Of a stretch of DNA of 64,000 bases, positions 7,991 through 14,827 are shown piece by piece. Within the stretch, counting starts at the first letter, position 1. Every line of letters starts with the position of its first letter. The DNA lies in contig NZ_BLKZ01000001.1 of the NCBI RefSeq assembly GCF_010723575.1, positions 2,976,001 through 3,040,000 on the forward strand. Direction: 5' to 3'. Origin of the DNA: Mycobacterium bourgelatii (GTDB lineage: Bacteria > Actinomycetota > Actinomycetes > Mycobacteriales > Mycobacteriaceae). Made by a program: the position numbers and the translations under genes. The notes under the pieces are model-generated. The model was not told the DNA's origin. It searched no databases and worked only from the letters and a program-made list of their open reading frames with translations.

Positions 7991-8917
7991 TCAACGGACG
8001 GCGTTGGCGCCGACCGTGTACCAACGGGCGGCGACCTTGGGGTTTTCGTCGTACTTCCTCAGCCAGCGGCCCGCGAAGGGCGGCAATTTCTCGTACGTCG
8101 GGTCGTGGCCGGGGCCTTGGGAGCGGATCAGGCCGGTGATCATCTCGACGATTTCTCGCCGCGGCACGCCAGCGTAGGTACCCTGTCCCGGCGAACAAAG
8201 CTCGCGCGTTGCTTTCAGCGAGTCACGAAAGGCGTTGAACGATAGTCCATTCGGAATAAGACGGCCGAATTCACCACCATCGCACGGGGGTACGTGCTCT
8301 TGGAAGCCGGTGGCGATGATGGTCAGAATCTCGCTGATGTGTTTGACGACGCCGCCGATGGTCTTGACGCGGTAGGGATAGCTGTCATGTACGGCTTTGT
8401 AAACAAGAAGGGCCGAGCTGCGGTGCTCTATCTCTTCGACGAAATGCCAGATGAACAATGACGCGACCCGTTCGTCACCTGGGCGGAACAGCTTGTCTTC
8501 GTGGTCGAGAAACACCTTGAAGTAGGGCGTGAATGTCGCCTCGACAACGGCGGGGTAGGCAAGCCGCCAGGCCAGTGGCTTGGTGGCGGTGAGGTGATCG
8601 AAGGAATCGATGACCTCTTGCATGGTGTTCTGCAGGCCTGGCCAGCGTCGGCTCAGGGCCCTGACGTGGCTCATGTGGGCCGCCGAGTGCTGAGCTTCCT
8701 GACGCAGATAGGCGGTTGCTTCCTCGACGTCTTCCGGCCTGCGCATCAACGGAATGGCCTCGCGTGTCCCGTCGACAATGAATTTCTCGAATCCTGGTGC
8801 AAACAAAGAGATTAGATTGCATAGCATGCCGAACGCGGGCCGTTCAGGCTGCCAATTGAACGGGACGTCGTCGTGCGAGAAGTCGAAGCGAACTCGCCTC
8901 ACTTGAAGATCTGTCAT
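7991..8917 (-). CDS. Predicted metal-dependent hydrolase (COG3687/PF10118 type)
   Basis: This 308-residue protein resembles the 'predicted metal-dependent hydrolase' family, which has a helical ferritin-like core. Putative metal ligands are in 'RQEAQHSAAHM' (about residues 71-81) and 'HFVEEIEHRSSALL' (about 167-180), two E-x-x-H type helices. Members occur next to TetR regulators and lipid genes in mycobacteria, but no reaction is proven. A perfect 10-12-10 palindrome (8951-8982) lies just upstream and matches one upstream of the neighbouring TetR gene. This strongly suggests TetR control of the gene. Confidence 0.8.
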   Translation of the reverse strand: MTDLQVRRVRFDFSHDDVPFNWQPERPAFGMLCNLISLFAPGFEKFIVDGTREAIPLMRRPEDVEEATAYLRQEAQHSAAHMSHVRALSRRWPGLQNTMQEVIDSFDHLTATKPLAWRLAYPAVVEATFTPYFKVFLDHEDKLFRPGDERVASLFIWHFVEEIEHRSSALLVYKAVHDSYPYRVKTIGGVVKHISEILTIIATGFQEHVPPCDGGEFGRLIPNGLSFNAFRDSLKATRELCSPGQGTYAGVPRREIVEMITGLIRSQGPGHDPTYEKLPPFAGRWLRKYDENPKVAARWYTVGANAVR

Positions 8918-8950
8918 CCTGGTGCCTCCCAGGGGTGTGCGGCGATGCTC

Positions 8951-8982
8951 TGGCCATACACAGTATCAGCAATGTATGGCCA
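8951..8982. promoter_or_regulatory. Candidate TetR operator O1 upstream of hydrolase gene
   Basis: A perfect inverted repeat, TGGCCATACA-N12-TGTATGGCCA, lies 34-65 bases upstream of the hydrolase start, in the gap behind the TetR gene. The same geometry and core (CATAC-N14-GTATG) recurs at 9712-9743 upstream of the TetR gene itself. Confidence 0.7.
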
Positions 8983-9010
8983 TGTCCGCAAGGCCGCGCC
9001 CGGTTACGGG

Positions 9011-9682
9011 TCAGGATGCCGCGGAGGAACGGCGTCTCGTTCGTCGCGGCTCCGGCTCGTGCAGGGGAGCCATTGCCTGTGCTAGCCGCGGGTAAGCGAT
9101 CGCGGGCCCAATCCACCGGGTGAGATAGCGGCGCAGGTCTTCACCGCTGCGGGGTGGTCGACCCGGATCGACGAGAAAGGAATGCAGCACCCGAAGGCAG
9201 AACTCGGCCAGTTCGTCGAGGCCCTCCTCGTCAAAGCCGTGCTGTTCCCAATCGACATCGAATTTGTGCAGCATCGAGCGGCCGAACGCCATGCCGGTGT
9301 CGGACATGATGGAAACGGTTTGTCCGCCACGGTTCTTCGGTTTCAGCACCAGATCGAACTGCCTGTCCGCGGCCAGGTGTTCGACGGCGTACACGATGCC
9401 CTCGATCATCGCCACGACCGGATCGGACACGCCCTTGAGGTGCGCCTCCAGGTGCTCGAGGAAGCCGTCGGCCGAGCGCATCGCGGTGGCTATCAGCAGC
9501 GCTTCAGTTCCGGGGAAGTAGCGATAGACCGTTTGGCGCGTGACGCCCAAATCCCTTGCCACGTCAGCGATCCGCATCGCGGAGCCGCGCTCGTTGATAA
9601 TCCGGTCGGCCGCGTCCAGGATTCGCTCGATGGCCTCTTCGTCGGAGGCAGGTGTGTTTCCGGACCAGCCGTGGCTACGCAT
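9011..9682 (-). CDS. TetR-family transcriptional regulator
   Basis: This 223-residue protein has a clear N-terminal TetR helix-turn-helix: 'MRIADVARDLGVTRQTVYRYF' at about residues 36-56, followed by the usual 'PGTEALLIATAMRSADGFL' helix. The C-terminal ~160 residues are the variable ligand-binding/dimerisation domain, and the length is typical. It is transcribed toward the hydrolase gene 93 bases downstream. Matching palindromes precede both genes, which fits a repressor that controls itself and the hydrolase. The inducer is unknown; given the neighbours, a fatty acyl or lipophilic compound is plausible. Confidence 0.9.
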   Translation of the reverse strand: MRSHGWSGNTPASDEEAIERILDAADRIINERGSAMRIADVARDLGVTRQTVYRYFPGTEALLIATAMRSADGFLEHLEAHLKGVSDPVVAMIEGIVYAVEHLAADRQFDLVLKPKNRGGQTVSIMSDTGMAFGRSMLHKFDVDWEQHGFDEEGLDELAEFCLRVLHSFLVDPGRPPRSGEDLRRYLTRWIGPAIAYPRLAQAMAPLHEPEPRRTRRRSSAAS

Positions 9683-9711
9683 GAGGAGCCGCCCGCCGAT
9701 CTTTCATGACA

Positions 9712-9743
9712 GGAGCATACGGGCTATCCGTCGTGTATGGTCC
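9712..9743. promoter_or_regulatory. Candidate TetR operator O2 upstream of tetR
   Basis: An imperfect inverted repeat, GGAGCATACG-N12-TGTATGGTCC, with 8 of 10 arm positions paired and exactly the same 10-12-10 layout and CATAC/GTATG core as O1 at 8951-8982. It sits 30-61 bases upstream of the TetR start codon, the expected place for autoregulation. Confidence 0.6.
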
Positions 9744-9776
9744 GATGTCCCGGCCGTTTCAGGCCACGATGTTGTG

Positions 9777-10475
9777 CTACCAGCTGACGCCCAACTGTTG
9801 GCAGGACGACAGCACGCCGCCATAGGCAACGATGCTGTCGGTCCAAGCCGCCTCGTCATATTGGGTCCCCGGACCAGGACGAACGCTGGCGACGAACATT
9901 TGCATGTCATCGACATAGCGCTGCAGCGCGCGGACGGTGAAACGCGGCGGGCTGGCGTGGTCGTCGAGCGTCTGTTGCGTCCGTTGCACCCAAGCTCGGG
10001 TATCGGAGACGAACTTCGACAGCGCGGCGTCGCGTTCGGGTGACCCCGCTTCGCCGGTGGCCAAGAATGCATTGCTGCGGTCGTCGTTCTCCTTCATGAG
10101 CGGCCCGATGGCCTGGCACATCGCCTTGTCCGCATCCGTGATCGCCTGCGGGTTGGGGGTAGCCGCCGTAGGCGAGGGTGCGGGTTCGGGCTGAGTCACC
10201 AACGACACCACGGCGACCACCAGCGCCACTACCGCCAGCGCGATCGCTGCAAGCACACCCGCCGTCGTCTTGGAAGGTCGGCGACGTTGCCACGGCGGGG
10301 AACGGAAATTGGTGATGGGGGTGCGCCGCGGGAGTTCCTCACGAGGTTCGGGGGCGGCGCGTCGCACGTCGTCGCGAGGTTGCGGGCCGCGATGGAACTC
10401 ATCGGTCTGGGGGGGACGCGTGTAGCCGCCACCCCCCGGACGGAAAGAGCCCGTTTCGCCACTCCGAGTGCTCAT
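9777..10475 (-). CDS. Single-pass membrane protein with Pro/Arg-rich cytoplasmic tail
   Basis: A 232-residue protein. Residues 1-70 are polar, rich in Pro, Arg and Gly ('RRTPITNFRSPPWQRRRPSK'). One strong membrane helix follows (about 72-94, 'GVLAAIALAVVALVVAVVSL'), and the rest is an exported helical domain with a Cys pair ('ADKAMCQAIG' and 'LSSCQQLGVSW'). A strong ribosome site (AGGAGG) precedes the ATG at 10475. The gene follows the secreted glycine-rich protein gene by 23 bases, so the two probably form an operon and may act together at the cell envelope. Similar mycobacterial proteins are annotated only as conserved membrane proteins. Confidence 0.75.
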   Translation of the reverse strand: MSTRSGETGSFRPGGGGYTRPPQTDEFHRGPQPRDDVRRAAPEPREELPRRTPITNFRSPPWQRRRPSKTTAGVLAAIALAVVALVVAVVSLVTQPEPAPSPTAATPNPQAITDADKAMCQAIGPLMKENDDRSNAFLATGEAGSPERDAALSKFVSDTRAWVQRTQQTLDDHASPPRFTVRALQRYVDDMQMFVASVRPGPGTQYDEAAWTDSIVAYGGVLSSCQQLGVSW

Positions 10476-10498
10476 CGCTACGTCCTCCTAGCTGATGC

Positions 10499-11884
10499 CT
10501 ACGGCGTTGGAATCGGGACCCAGATCCCGTAGAGCCAGAAGCCCCACTGCAGGTAGTACGGATCCCATACCGGGACGACGGGGTAACCCATGTAGTTCAG
10601 CGGCGGCGCCACCCAGCCGGCGGGTGGTGGTCCCCCGCGCCAACCGAAGGGGTGCAGCGACGCCCAGAGCGGGTTGCCCCAGCCGCGTAGGGGTGGCGGC
10701 GGAGGCCCCCAGCCCCACGGCGCACGTCCCAGACCCCACGGTGGCGGGCCACCGAACCAGGGCGGAACGTGAAGGTGCAGGCCTGGGCTGCGGAACCTGG
10801 CATCCCAGCGCAAATCGCCGATGATGCCGGGCCCCCGGAAGTCGCTGCGGAAACGCCAAGCCGGCCAGCCGTGACCGCGGAATCCCCAGTTCAGGTTGGC
10901 GTGGCCGCCGAGGCCGCGCACGTTGATGCCCAAGCCGCCGCGGGGGCCCCACCACTTGCCAAAGGGTGGCGCGCCGATACCACGGAAGTTTGCCCGGAAG
11001 TTCCCGGCGGGGATGCCGGGCCCGCGCACGCCGATGCGGAAGTCGGCCCGGGGTCCGCCAGGTCCGCGGAACGCGCCGCGGACGTCGGCTGCGGGTACAC
11101 CCGGACCACGGAAATTCGCAACCCTGCCGCCATCCGGCCGACCCGGCGAATGGAACCCGCCGCGTACGTCGGCGACTGACCGCGTCTTGTTGTTCGCGCC
11201 ACCGGGACCGCCATTGCCGCCGACGGGCGTGGGGCTGCCGCCCCCATGTCCGGGACCGCCACCGCCGCCTGGGCCGCCGCCGGGGCCTTGGCCGCCGCCC
11301 TTGCCGCCGCCCTGACCACCACCGGGGCCGCCATGACCGCCGCCTTGGCCGGCTCCGCCGCCACCCGGGCCGCCGCCCGGTCCGGCACCGCCACCGTGGC
11401 CGCCGCCTTGGCCGGCTCCGCCGCCAGCTTGGCCGCCGCCCGGTCCGGCGCCGCCACCGTGGCCGCCGCCGGGGCCGCCGCCCGGTCCGGCACCGCCACC
11501 CTTGCCGCCGCCGGGACCGCCCCCGCCACCAGGCGCGTGGCCGGCGCCTCCGCCGCCATGGCCGCCACCGCCGGGACCGCCGCCACCACCAGGCGCGTGG
11601 CCGGCGCCTCCGCCGCCATGACCGCCACCGCCGCCGCCTGGTGCGTGGCCGCCGCCACCGCCGCCACCGTGGCCACCGCCGCCTCCGCCGCCGCCGTGGC
11701 CACCGCCTCCGCCACCTCCGCCGCCGCCAGGCTTAAGTGGCAGCGGCGCGTCGGGTTGCGCGTTGGCGACGCCCGTGCCAATCCCGATGGTCGAAACGAC
11801 CAAGGGATTATTTGCCGTCATCGAAAGGGCAGCCGTTATGGCCGCACCTGCAGCCAGCTGCCTAAAAACTTTTTCGTACCCCAT
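10499..11884 (-). CDS. Secreted glycine-rich protein with C-terminal [FV]RGxG repeats
   Basis: From the ATG at 11884 (MGYEKVFRQL) this is a 461-residue protein with a signal peptide: basic start, hydrophobic core 'LAAGAAITAALSM', and a plausible cleavage near 'GVANAQP'. Four extra in-frame residues exist from 11896. A ~180-residue low-complexity region of Gly runs broken by His, Pro, Ala and Lys follows. The last ~200 residues contain about eight imperfect repeats of the type NFRGPGVP, AFRGPGGP, GVRGPGIP, NFRGIG, NVRGLG, GFRGHG, DFRGPG, RFRSPG. The protein ends in a Trp/Pro/Tyr-rich tail. It is not a PE_PGRS protein, as it lacks the PE domain and the GGA-GGN pattern. The function is unknown; an envelope or matrix role is a guess. 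Confidence 0.8.
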   Translation of the reverse strand: MGYEKVFRQLAAGAAITAALSMTANNPLVVSTIGIGTGVANAQPDAPLPLKPGGGGGGGGGGHGGGGGGGGHGGGGGGGHAPGGGGGGHGGGGAGHAPGGGGGPGGGGHGGGGAGHAPGGGGGPGGGKGGGAGPGGGPGGGHGGGAGPGGGQAGGGAGQGGGHGGGAGPGGGPGGGGAGQGGGHGGPGGGQGGGKGGGQGPGGGPGGGGGPGHGGGSPTPVGGNGGPGGANNKTRSVADVRGGFHSPGRPDGGRVANFRGPGVPAADVRGAFRGPGGPRADFRIGVRGPGIPAGNFRANFRGIGAPPFGKWWGPRGGLGINVRGLGGHANLNWGFRGHGWPAWRFRSDFRGPGIIGDLRWDARFRSPGLHLHVPPWFGGPPPWGLGRAPWGWGPPPPPLRGWGNPLWASLHPFGWRGGPPPAGWVAPPLNYMGYPVVPVWDPYYLQWGFWLYGIWVPIPTP

Positions 11885-12055
11885 CGGGGACCTCACAAGG
11901 TTTCAGCCCGACCCGATTTCCATGCTAGTCCAGTTGCGTCAGGCCAATCCGCCCTGAGCCGATACTGGTGGGGATTCCCGGTCCCCATTGCGGGGTGTTA
12001 CCCATCCGGTCCTGACTCAAAACCGCTGGCAGCGCCAGACAAGTAGGGTAACGCC

Positions 12056-12646
12056 GTGGCGCAGGACGACCGTCGCCGTTGGGACGAGAAATATCGCAGT
12101 CGCGGGCCGGCAGCGGTCGATACGTTGCAGCCGCCCGATTTTCTCCGGCCGTACTTGGACGTCGTCCCTCGCGCCGGACACGCTCTGGATCTGGCCTGCG
12201 GCCAGGGTTTTGCGGCGGTCTGGCTGGCGCGCCGTGGCCTGTCCGTCCGGGGTGTGGACATTTCACCGGTGGCCATCGAGCACGCACGGGCACTTTCCGT
12301 GCTCAGCGGCGTATCCGAGCGCTGCCGGTTCGATACTTTCGATCTCGACGACGGGTTACCGCCCGGCCCACCCGTCGACATGATCGTGTGCCACCAATTT
12401 CGCGACCGCCGGCTCGACGCTGCGGTCATTGAGCGTTTGGCACCGGGCGGTCTGTTGGCCGTGTGTTGCATGAGCGAAGTTGGAGCCGACCCCGGACGAT
12501 TCCGCGCCAAACCCGGGGAGCTGACTGAAGCTTTCGCGGAACTCGACCTCATTGCTACCGGCGAGGGCGAAGGCTCCGCCTGGCTCGTGGCGCGGGCTCG
12601 AAGCAGCCCCCGAAACAGCCCCCGAAGCAGTCCGCGAAAGCAATAG
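12056..12646 (+). CDS. Class I SAM-dependent methyltransferase
   Basis: This 196-residue protein starts at GTG 12056. Motif I for S-adenosylmethionine binding is 'ALDLACGQGFAAVWLA' (about residues 42-57), followed by the acidic loop 'GVDISPVAI' and 'DMIVCHQF' at motif IV. The size and order fit small tellurite-resistance/UbiE-like methyltransferases. The extreme C-terminus is a short Ser-Pro-Arg repeat ('SSPRNSPRSSPRKQ') encoded by near-repeats of a 12-15 base unit, probably a slippage product. The substrate is unknown. It is divergent from the glycine-rich secreted protein gene. Confidence 0.8.
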   Translation: MAQDDRRRWDEKYRSRGPAAVDTLQPPDFLRPYLDVVPRAGHALDLACGQGFAAVWLARRGLSVRGVDISPVAIEHARALSVLSGVSERCRFDTFDLDDGLPPGPPVDMIVCHQFRDRRLDAAVIERLAPGGLLAVCCMSEVGADPGRFRAKPGELTEAFAELDLIATGEGEGSAWLVARARSSPRNSPRSSPRKQ

Positions 12647-12669
12647 CTCCCGTATTTGCTGAAATCGCA

Positions 12670-12687
12670 ACCTACGCGACCGTAGGT
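12670..12687. promoter_or_regulatory. Palindrome upstream of acyl-CoA dehydrogenase gene (candidate operator)
   Basis: A perfect inverted repeat, ACCTACG-CGAC-CGTAGGT, is centred about 57 bases ahead of the GTG start at 12736. The compact 18-bp symmetry fits a dimeric repressor site, for example of TetR type. I did not find a second copy elsewhere in the window. Confidence 0.45.
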
Positions 12688-12735
12688 ATGCGACCCTATT
12701 CCGACATGCACGTCGAATAGCCTCAGGGGGTTGCC

Positions 12736-13896
12736 GTGTCCGAGCTCTTTCCGGCTTATCGGGCCAGTTGGGAGACAGACGAACACCGCTTGCTGCGCAA
12801 GCACGCGGCCGAGTTCATGTTCCGAGAAGCCACACCCAACCAAGAACGCTGGGCCCGCGAGCACCAGGTAGACCGGGAGTACTGGCGAAAGCAGGGCGCC
12901 GCAGGCTTATTGGGCGTCGATCTGCCCGAGCGGTTTGGTGGCGCCGGTGGTGATTTCGGCTATTCGGCGGTCATCGCCGAGGAGCAGGCCCTCGCGCAGG
13001 ACACCGCATCTGGCTGGGTCGTGCACTCGCCAATCGGGGCGCACTACATCAACTCCTACGGCACTGAAGAACAGAAACAACGGTGGCTGCCCCGAGTCAT
13101 CAGTGGGGACTTGGTCATTGCGATCGCAATGACCGAGCCGGGGGCGGGATCGGATCTGCAGGGAATTCGGACCACCGCGGTGCGCGACGGTTCCGAATAC
13201 GTGATCAACGGATCGAAGACCTTCATCACCAATGGAAGTCACTGCGACCTGGTGATCATCGTCGCCAAGACCGACCCGTCGGCGGGTGCGGCGGGAGTCT
13301 CGTTGATCGTGGCCGAAACCGCGCAGTTGCAGGGGTTTGAGCGCGGGCGAGTGTTGGAGAAGATCGGTCTGCACGGGCAGGACACCCGCGAGCTGTTCTT
13401 CACCGACATGCGCGTGCCAACGGCGAATCTGCTGGGAGAGAAAGAGGGTTTGGGCTTTTACCAGCTGATGGAACAGCTGCCGCGGGAGCGGCTGATCATC
13501 GCCTCGCAGTGCGCCGGTCTCGCCGAGTTGGCAGTGCTCGAGGCGATCCGCTACACAAAGCAACGAGAAGCGTTCGGACGGCAGTTGATCAAGTTCCAAC
13601 ACAACAGATTTGAACTGGCCGCACTCAAAGCCGAGACTCTGTCGATCAAGACCACCGTGGACCACTGCATCCAGGAATACATCGACGGCATCAACGACCC
13701 GGCGACGGCGTCGATGGCCAAGCTGATCGCCGCCGACAAATCCGTCGAGGTCGTCGACAAGTGCCTGCAATTCTTCGGCGGCTACGGCTACATGATGGAG
13801 TACCCGATCGCCCGGCTCTACACGGCCGCGCGAGTGAGCAAGATCTACGGCGGCACAAGCGAAATCATGAAGGAGATCATCAGCCGCTCGCTCTGA
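12736..13896 (+). CDS. Acyl-CoA dehydrogenase (FadE-type)
   Basis: This is a full-length 386-residue flavoprotein that introduces a 2,3 double bond into an acyl-CoA thioester. The family signature 'AMTEPGAGSDLQGIRTTA' and the C-terminal 'FGGYGYMMEYPIARLYTAARV...IYGGTSEIMKEII' are present. The position that holds the catalytic Glu in medium-chain enzymes (YEGT) is Gly here ('YGGT'). A Glu is present in 'LPRERLIIA', the site used by isovaleryl-CoA and long-chain dehydrogenases, so a branched or bulky substrate is likely. Start GTG 12736 follows an AGGGGG ribosome site. The crotonase gene follows 28 bases downstream. Confidence 0.92.
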   Translation: MSELFPAYRASWETDEHRLLRKHAAEFMFREATPNQERWAREHQVDREYWRKQGAAGLLGVDLPERFGGAGGDFGYSAVIAEEQALAQDTASGWVVHSPIGAHYINSYGTEEQKQRWLPRVISGDLVIAIAMTEPGAGSDLQGIRTTAVRDGSEYVINGSKTFITNGSHCDLVIIVAKTDPSAGAAGVSLIVAETAQLQGFERGRVLEKIGLHGQDTRELFFTDMRVPTANLLGEKEGLGFYQLMEQLPRERLIIASQCAGLAELAVLEAIRYTKQREAFGRQLIKFQHNRFELAALKAETLSIKTTVDHCIQEYIDGINDPATASMAKLIAADKSVEVVDKCLQFFGGYGYMMEYPIARLYTAARVSKIYGGTSEIMKEIISRSL

Positions 13897-13924
13897 GACC
13901 GGGCCGGCCGGTAATGTCACGCTG

Positions 13925-14782
13925 ATGGAGCGGCGCGTCCTCGAAGCGGTCATCTATGAACGCGAACCGCCGATTGCGCGGATCATCTTGAACCGGGTTG
14001 ACAAGGCCAACACCAAGGATGCCCAACTGGTTCACGAAGTCGACGATTGCCTGCGCGAGGCGGACCGCGACAAAGAGATCAAGGTGGTCATCCTCAAAGC
14101 CAACGGAAAAGGCTTCTGCGGCGGGCATGTGGCTCGTTGGGGTCCCGATGAGAACCCCTACCCGGAATTCGGTGACACATTCGAGGACCTCTACAAGGGC
14201 ACGGCCGACCTGTTCCTGTGGCCCACGCTGTATCTCTGGGAGTTTCCCAAGCCGACAATCTCCCAGATCCACGGGTATTGCGTGGGTGGCGGCATCTACC
14301 TCGGTCTGCTGACCGACTTCTGCGTCGCTTCCGAAGACGCTTATTTCCAGATGCCGCTGGCGCAGACCCTCGGTGAGCCCGGCGGTCACACCATGATCGA
14401 ACCGTGGTTGCTGATGAACTGGCATCGCACGATGGACTGGCTGCTGCTCGCGCCGACGCTGTCGGCGCAGCAGGCGCTCGATTGGGGTCTACTCAACAGG
14501 GTGGTGCCACGAGAAGACCTCGAGGATGTCGTCGAGGAGATGGCGCGCAGGATCTCTCAGATTCCGCTCACCACCCTGATGGCGGTAAAGAACAACGTGA
14601 AGCGCGCCTGGGAACTGATGGGCATGCGTGTGCATCTACAGGTCAGTCACATCTTGACGAACATGGTGGGCGCGGCATCCGATGTCGCGGCTCGCCGCGC
14701 CGAACTCATGCAGTCCGGGATGAACCCTCGCGAGTATCTTTCTCACCGCGAGCAGACGCAAAATCGCACACCGGAGGCCTGA
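13925..14782 (+). CDS. Crotonase-superfamily protein lacking both hydratase glutamates
   Basis: This 285-residue enoyl-CoA hydratase/isomerase fold protein keeps the CoA/oxyanion motifs 'LKANGKGFCGGH' and 'IHGYCVGGG'. In canonical hydratases the catalytic residues are the Glu of GGGCEL and the Glu of QPEI. Here the aligned positions read GGGIYL and QMPLA, so both are lost. It therefore probably catalyses another crotonase-type reaction, such as C-C cleavage, isomerisation or thioester hydrolysis. It is a clear paralogue of the gene at 19458-20333: both share 'LKANGKGFC' and 'KRAWELMGMRVH'. It lies directly behind the acyl-CoA dehydrogenase gene in the same operon. Confidence 0.85.
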   Translation: MERRVLEAVIYEREPPIARIILNRVDKANTKDAQLVHEVDDCLREADRDKEIKVVILKANGKGFCGGHVARWGPDENPYPEFGDTFEDLYKGTADLFLWPTLYLWEFPKPTISQIHGYCVGGGIYLGLLTDFCVASEDAYFQMPLAQTLGEPGGHTMIEPWLLMNWHRTMDWLLLAPTLSAQQALDWGLLNRVVPREDLEDVVEEMARRISQIPLTTLMAVKNNVKRAWELMGMRVHLQVSHILTNMVGAASDVAARRAELMQSGMNPREYLSHREQTQNRTPEA

Positions 14783-14809
14783 TTCGTACAAGTTTGCGTC
14801 TGCTCGCGG
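14746..14809. terminator. Perfect 17-bp inverted repeat between convergent genes
   Basis: CCGCGAGCAGACGCAAA (14746-14762) pairs perfectly with its reverse complement at 14793-14809, across a 30-base loop that contains the crotonase stop codon. It lies between convergent genes (crotonase ending 14782, KstD-like ending 14828), so it may act as a bidirectional terminator. The long loop and the absence of a T-run make it atypical, and it may instead be a pair of inverted copies of a dispersed intergenic repeat. Confidence 0.5.
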
Positions 14810-14827
14810 GGTTAGTGGTGAGCGGGC

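Noticed and set aside
11246..12046. Ala/Thr/Arg-rich plus-strand frames opposite the secreted glycine-rich gene
   Set aside because: They arise from complementing glycine repeats; the minus frame has a signal peptide and an ordered repeat domain.
12907..13953. A 348-codon antisense frame over the acyl-CoA dehydrogenase gene
   Set aside because: It has no recognisable domain, and the sense strand carries a complete, motif-bearing enzyme.
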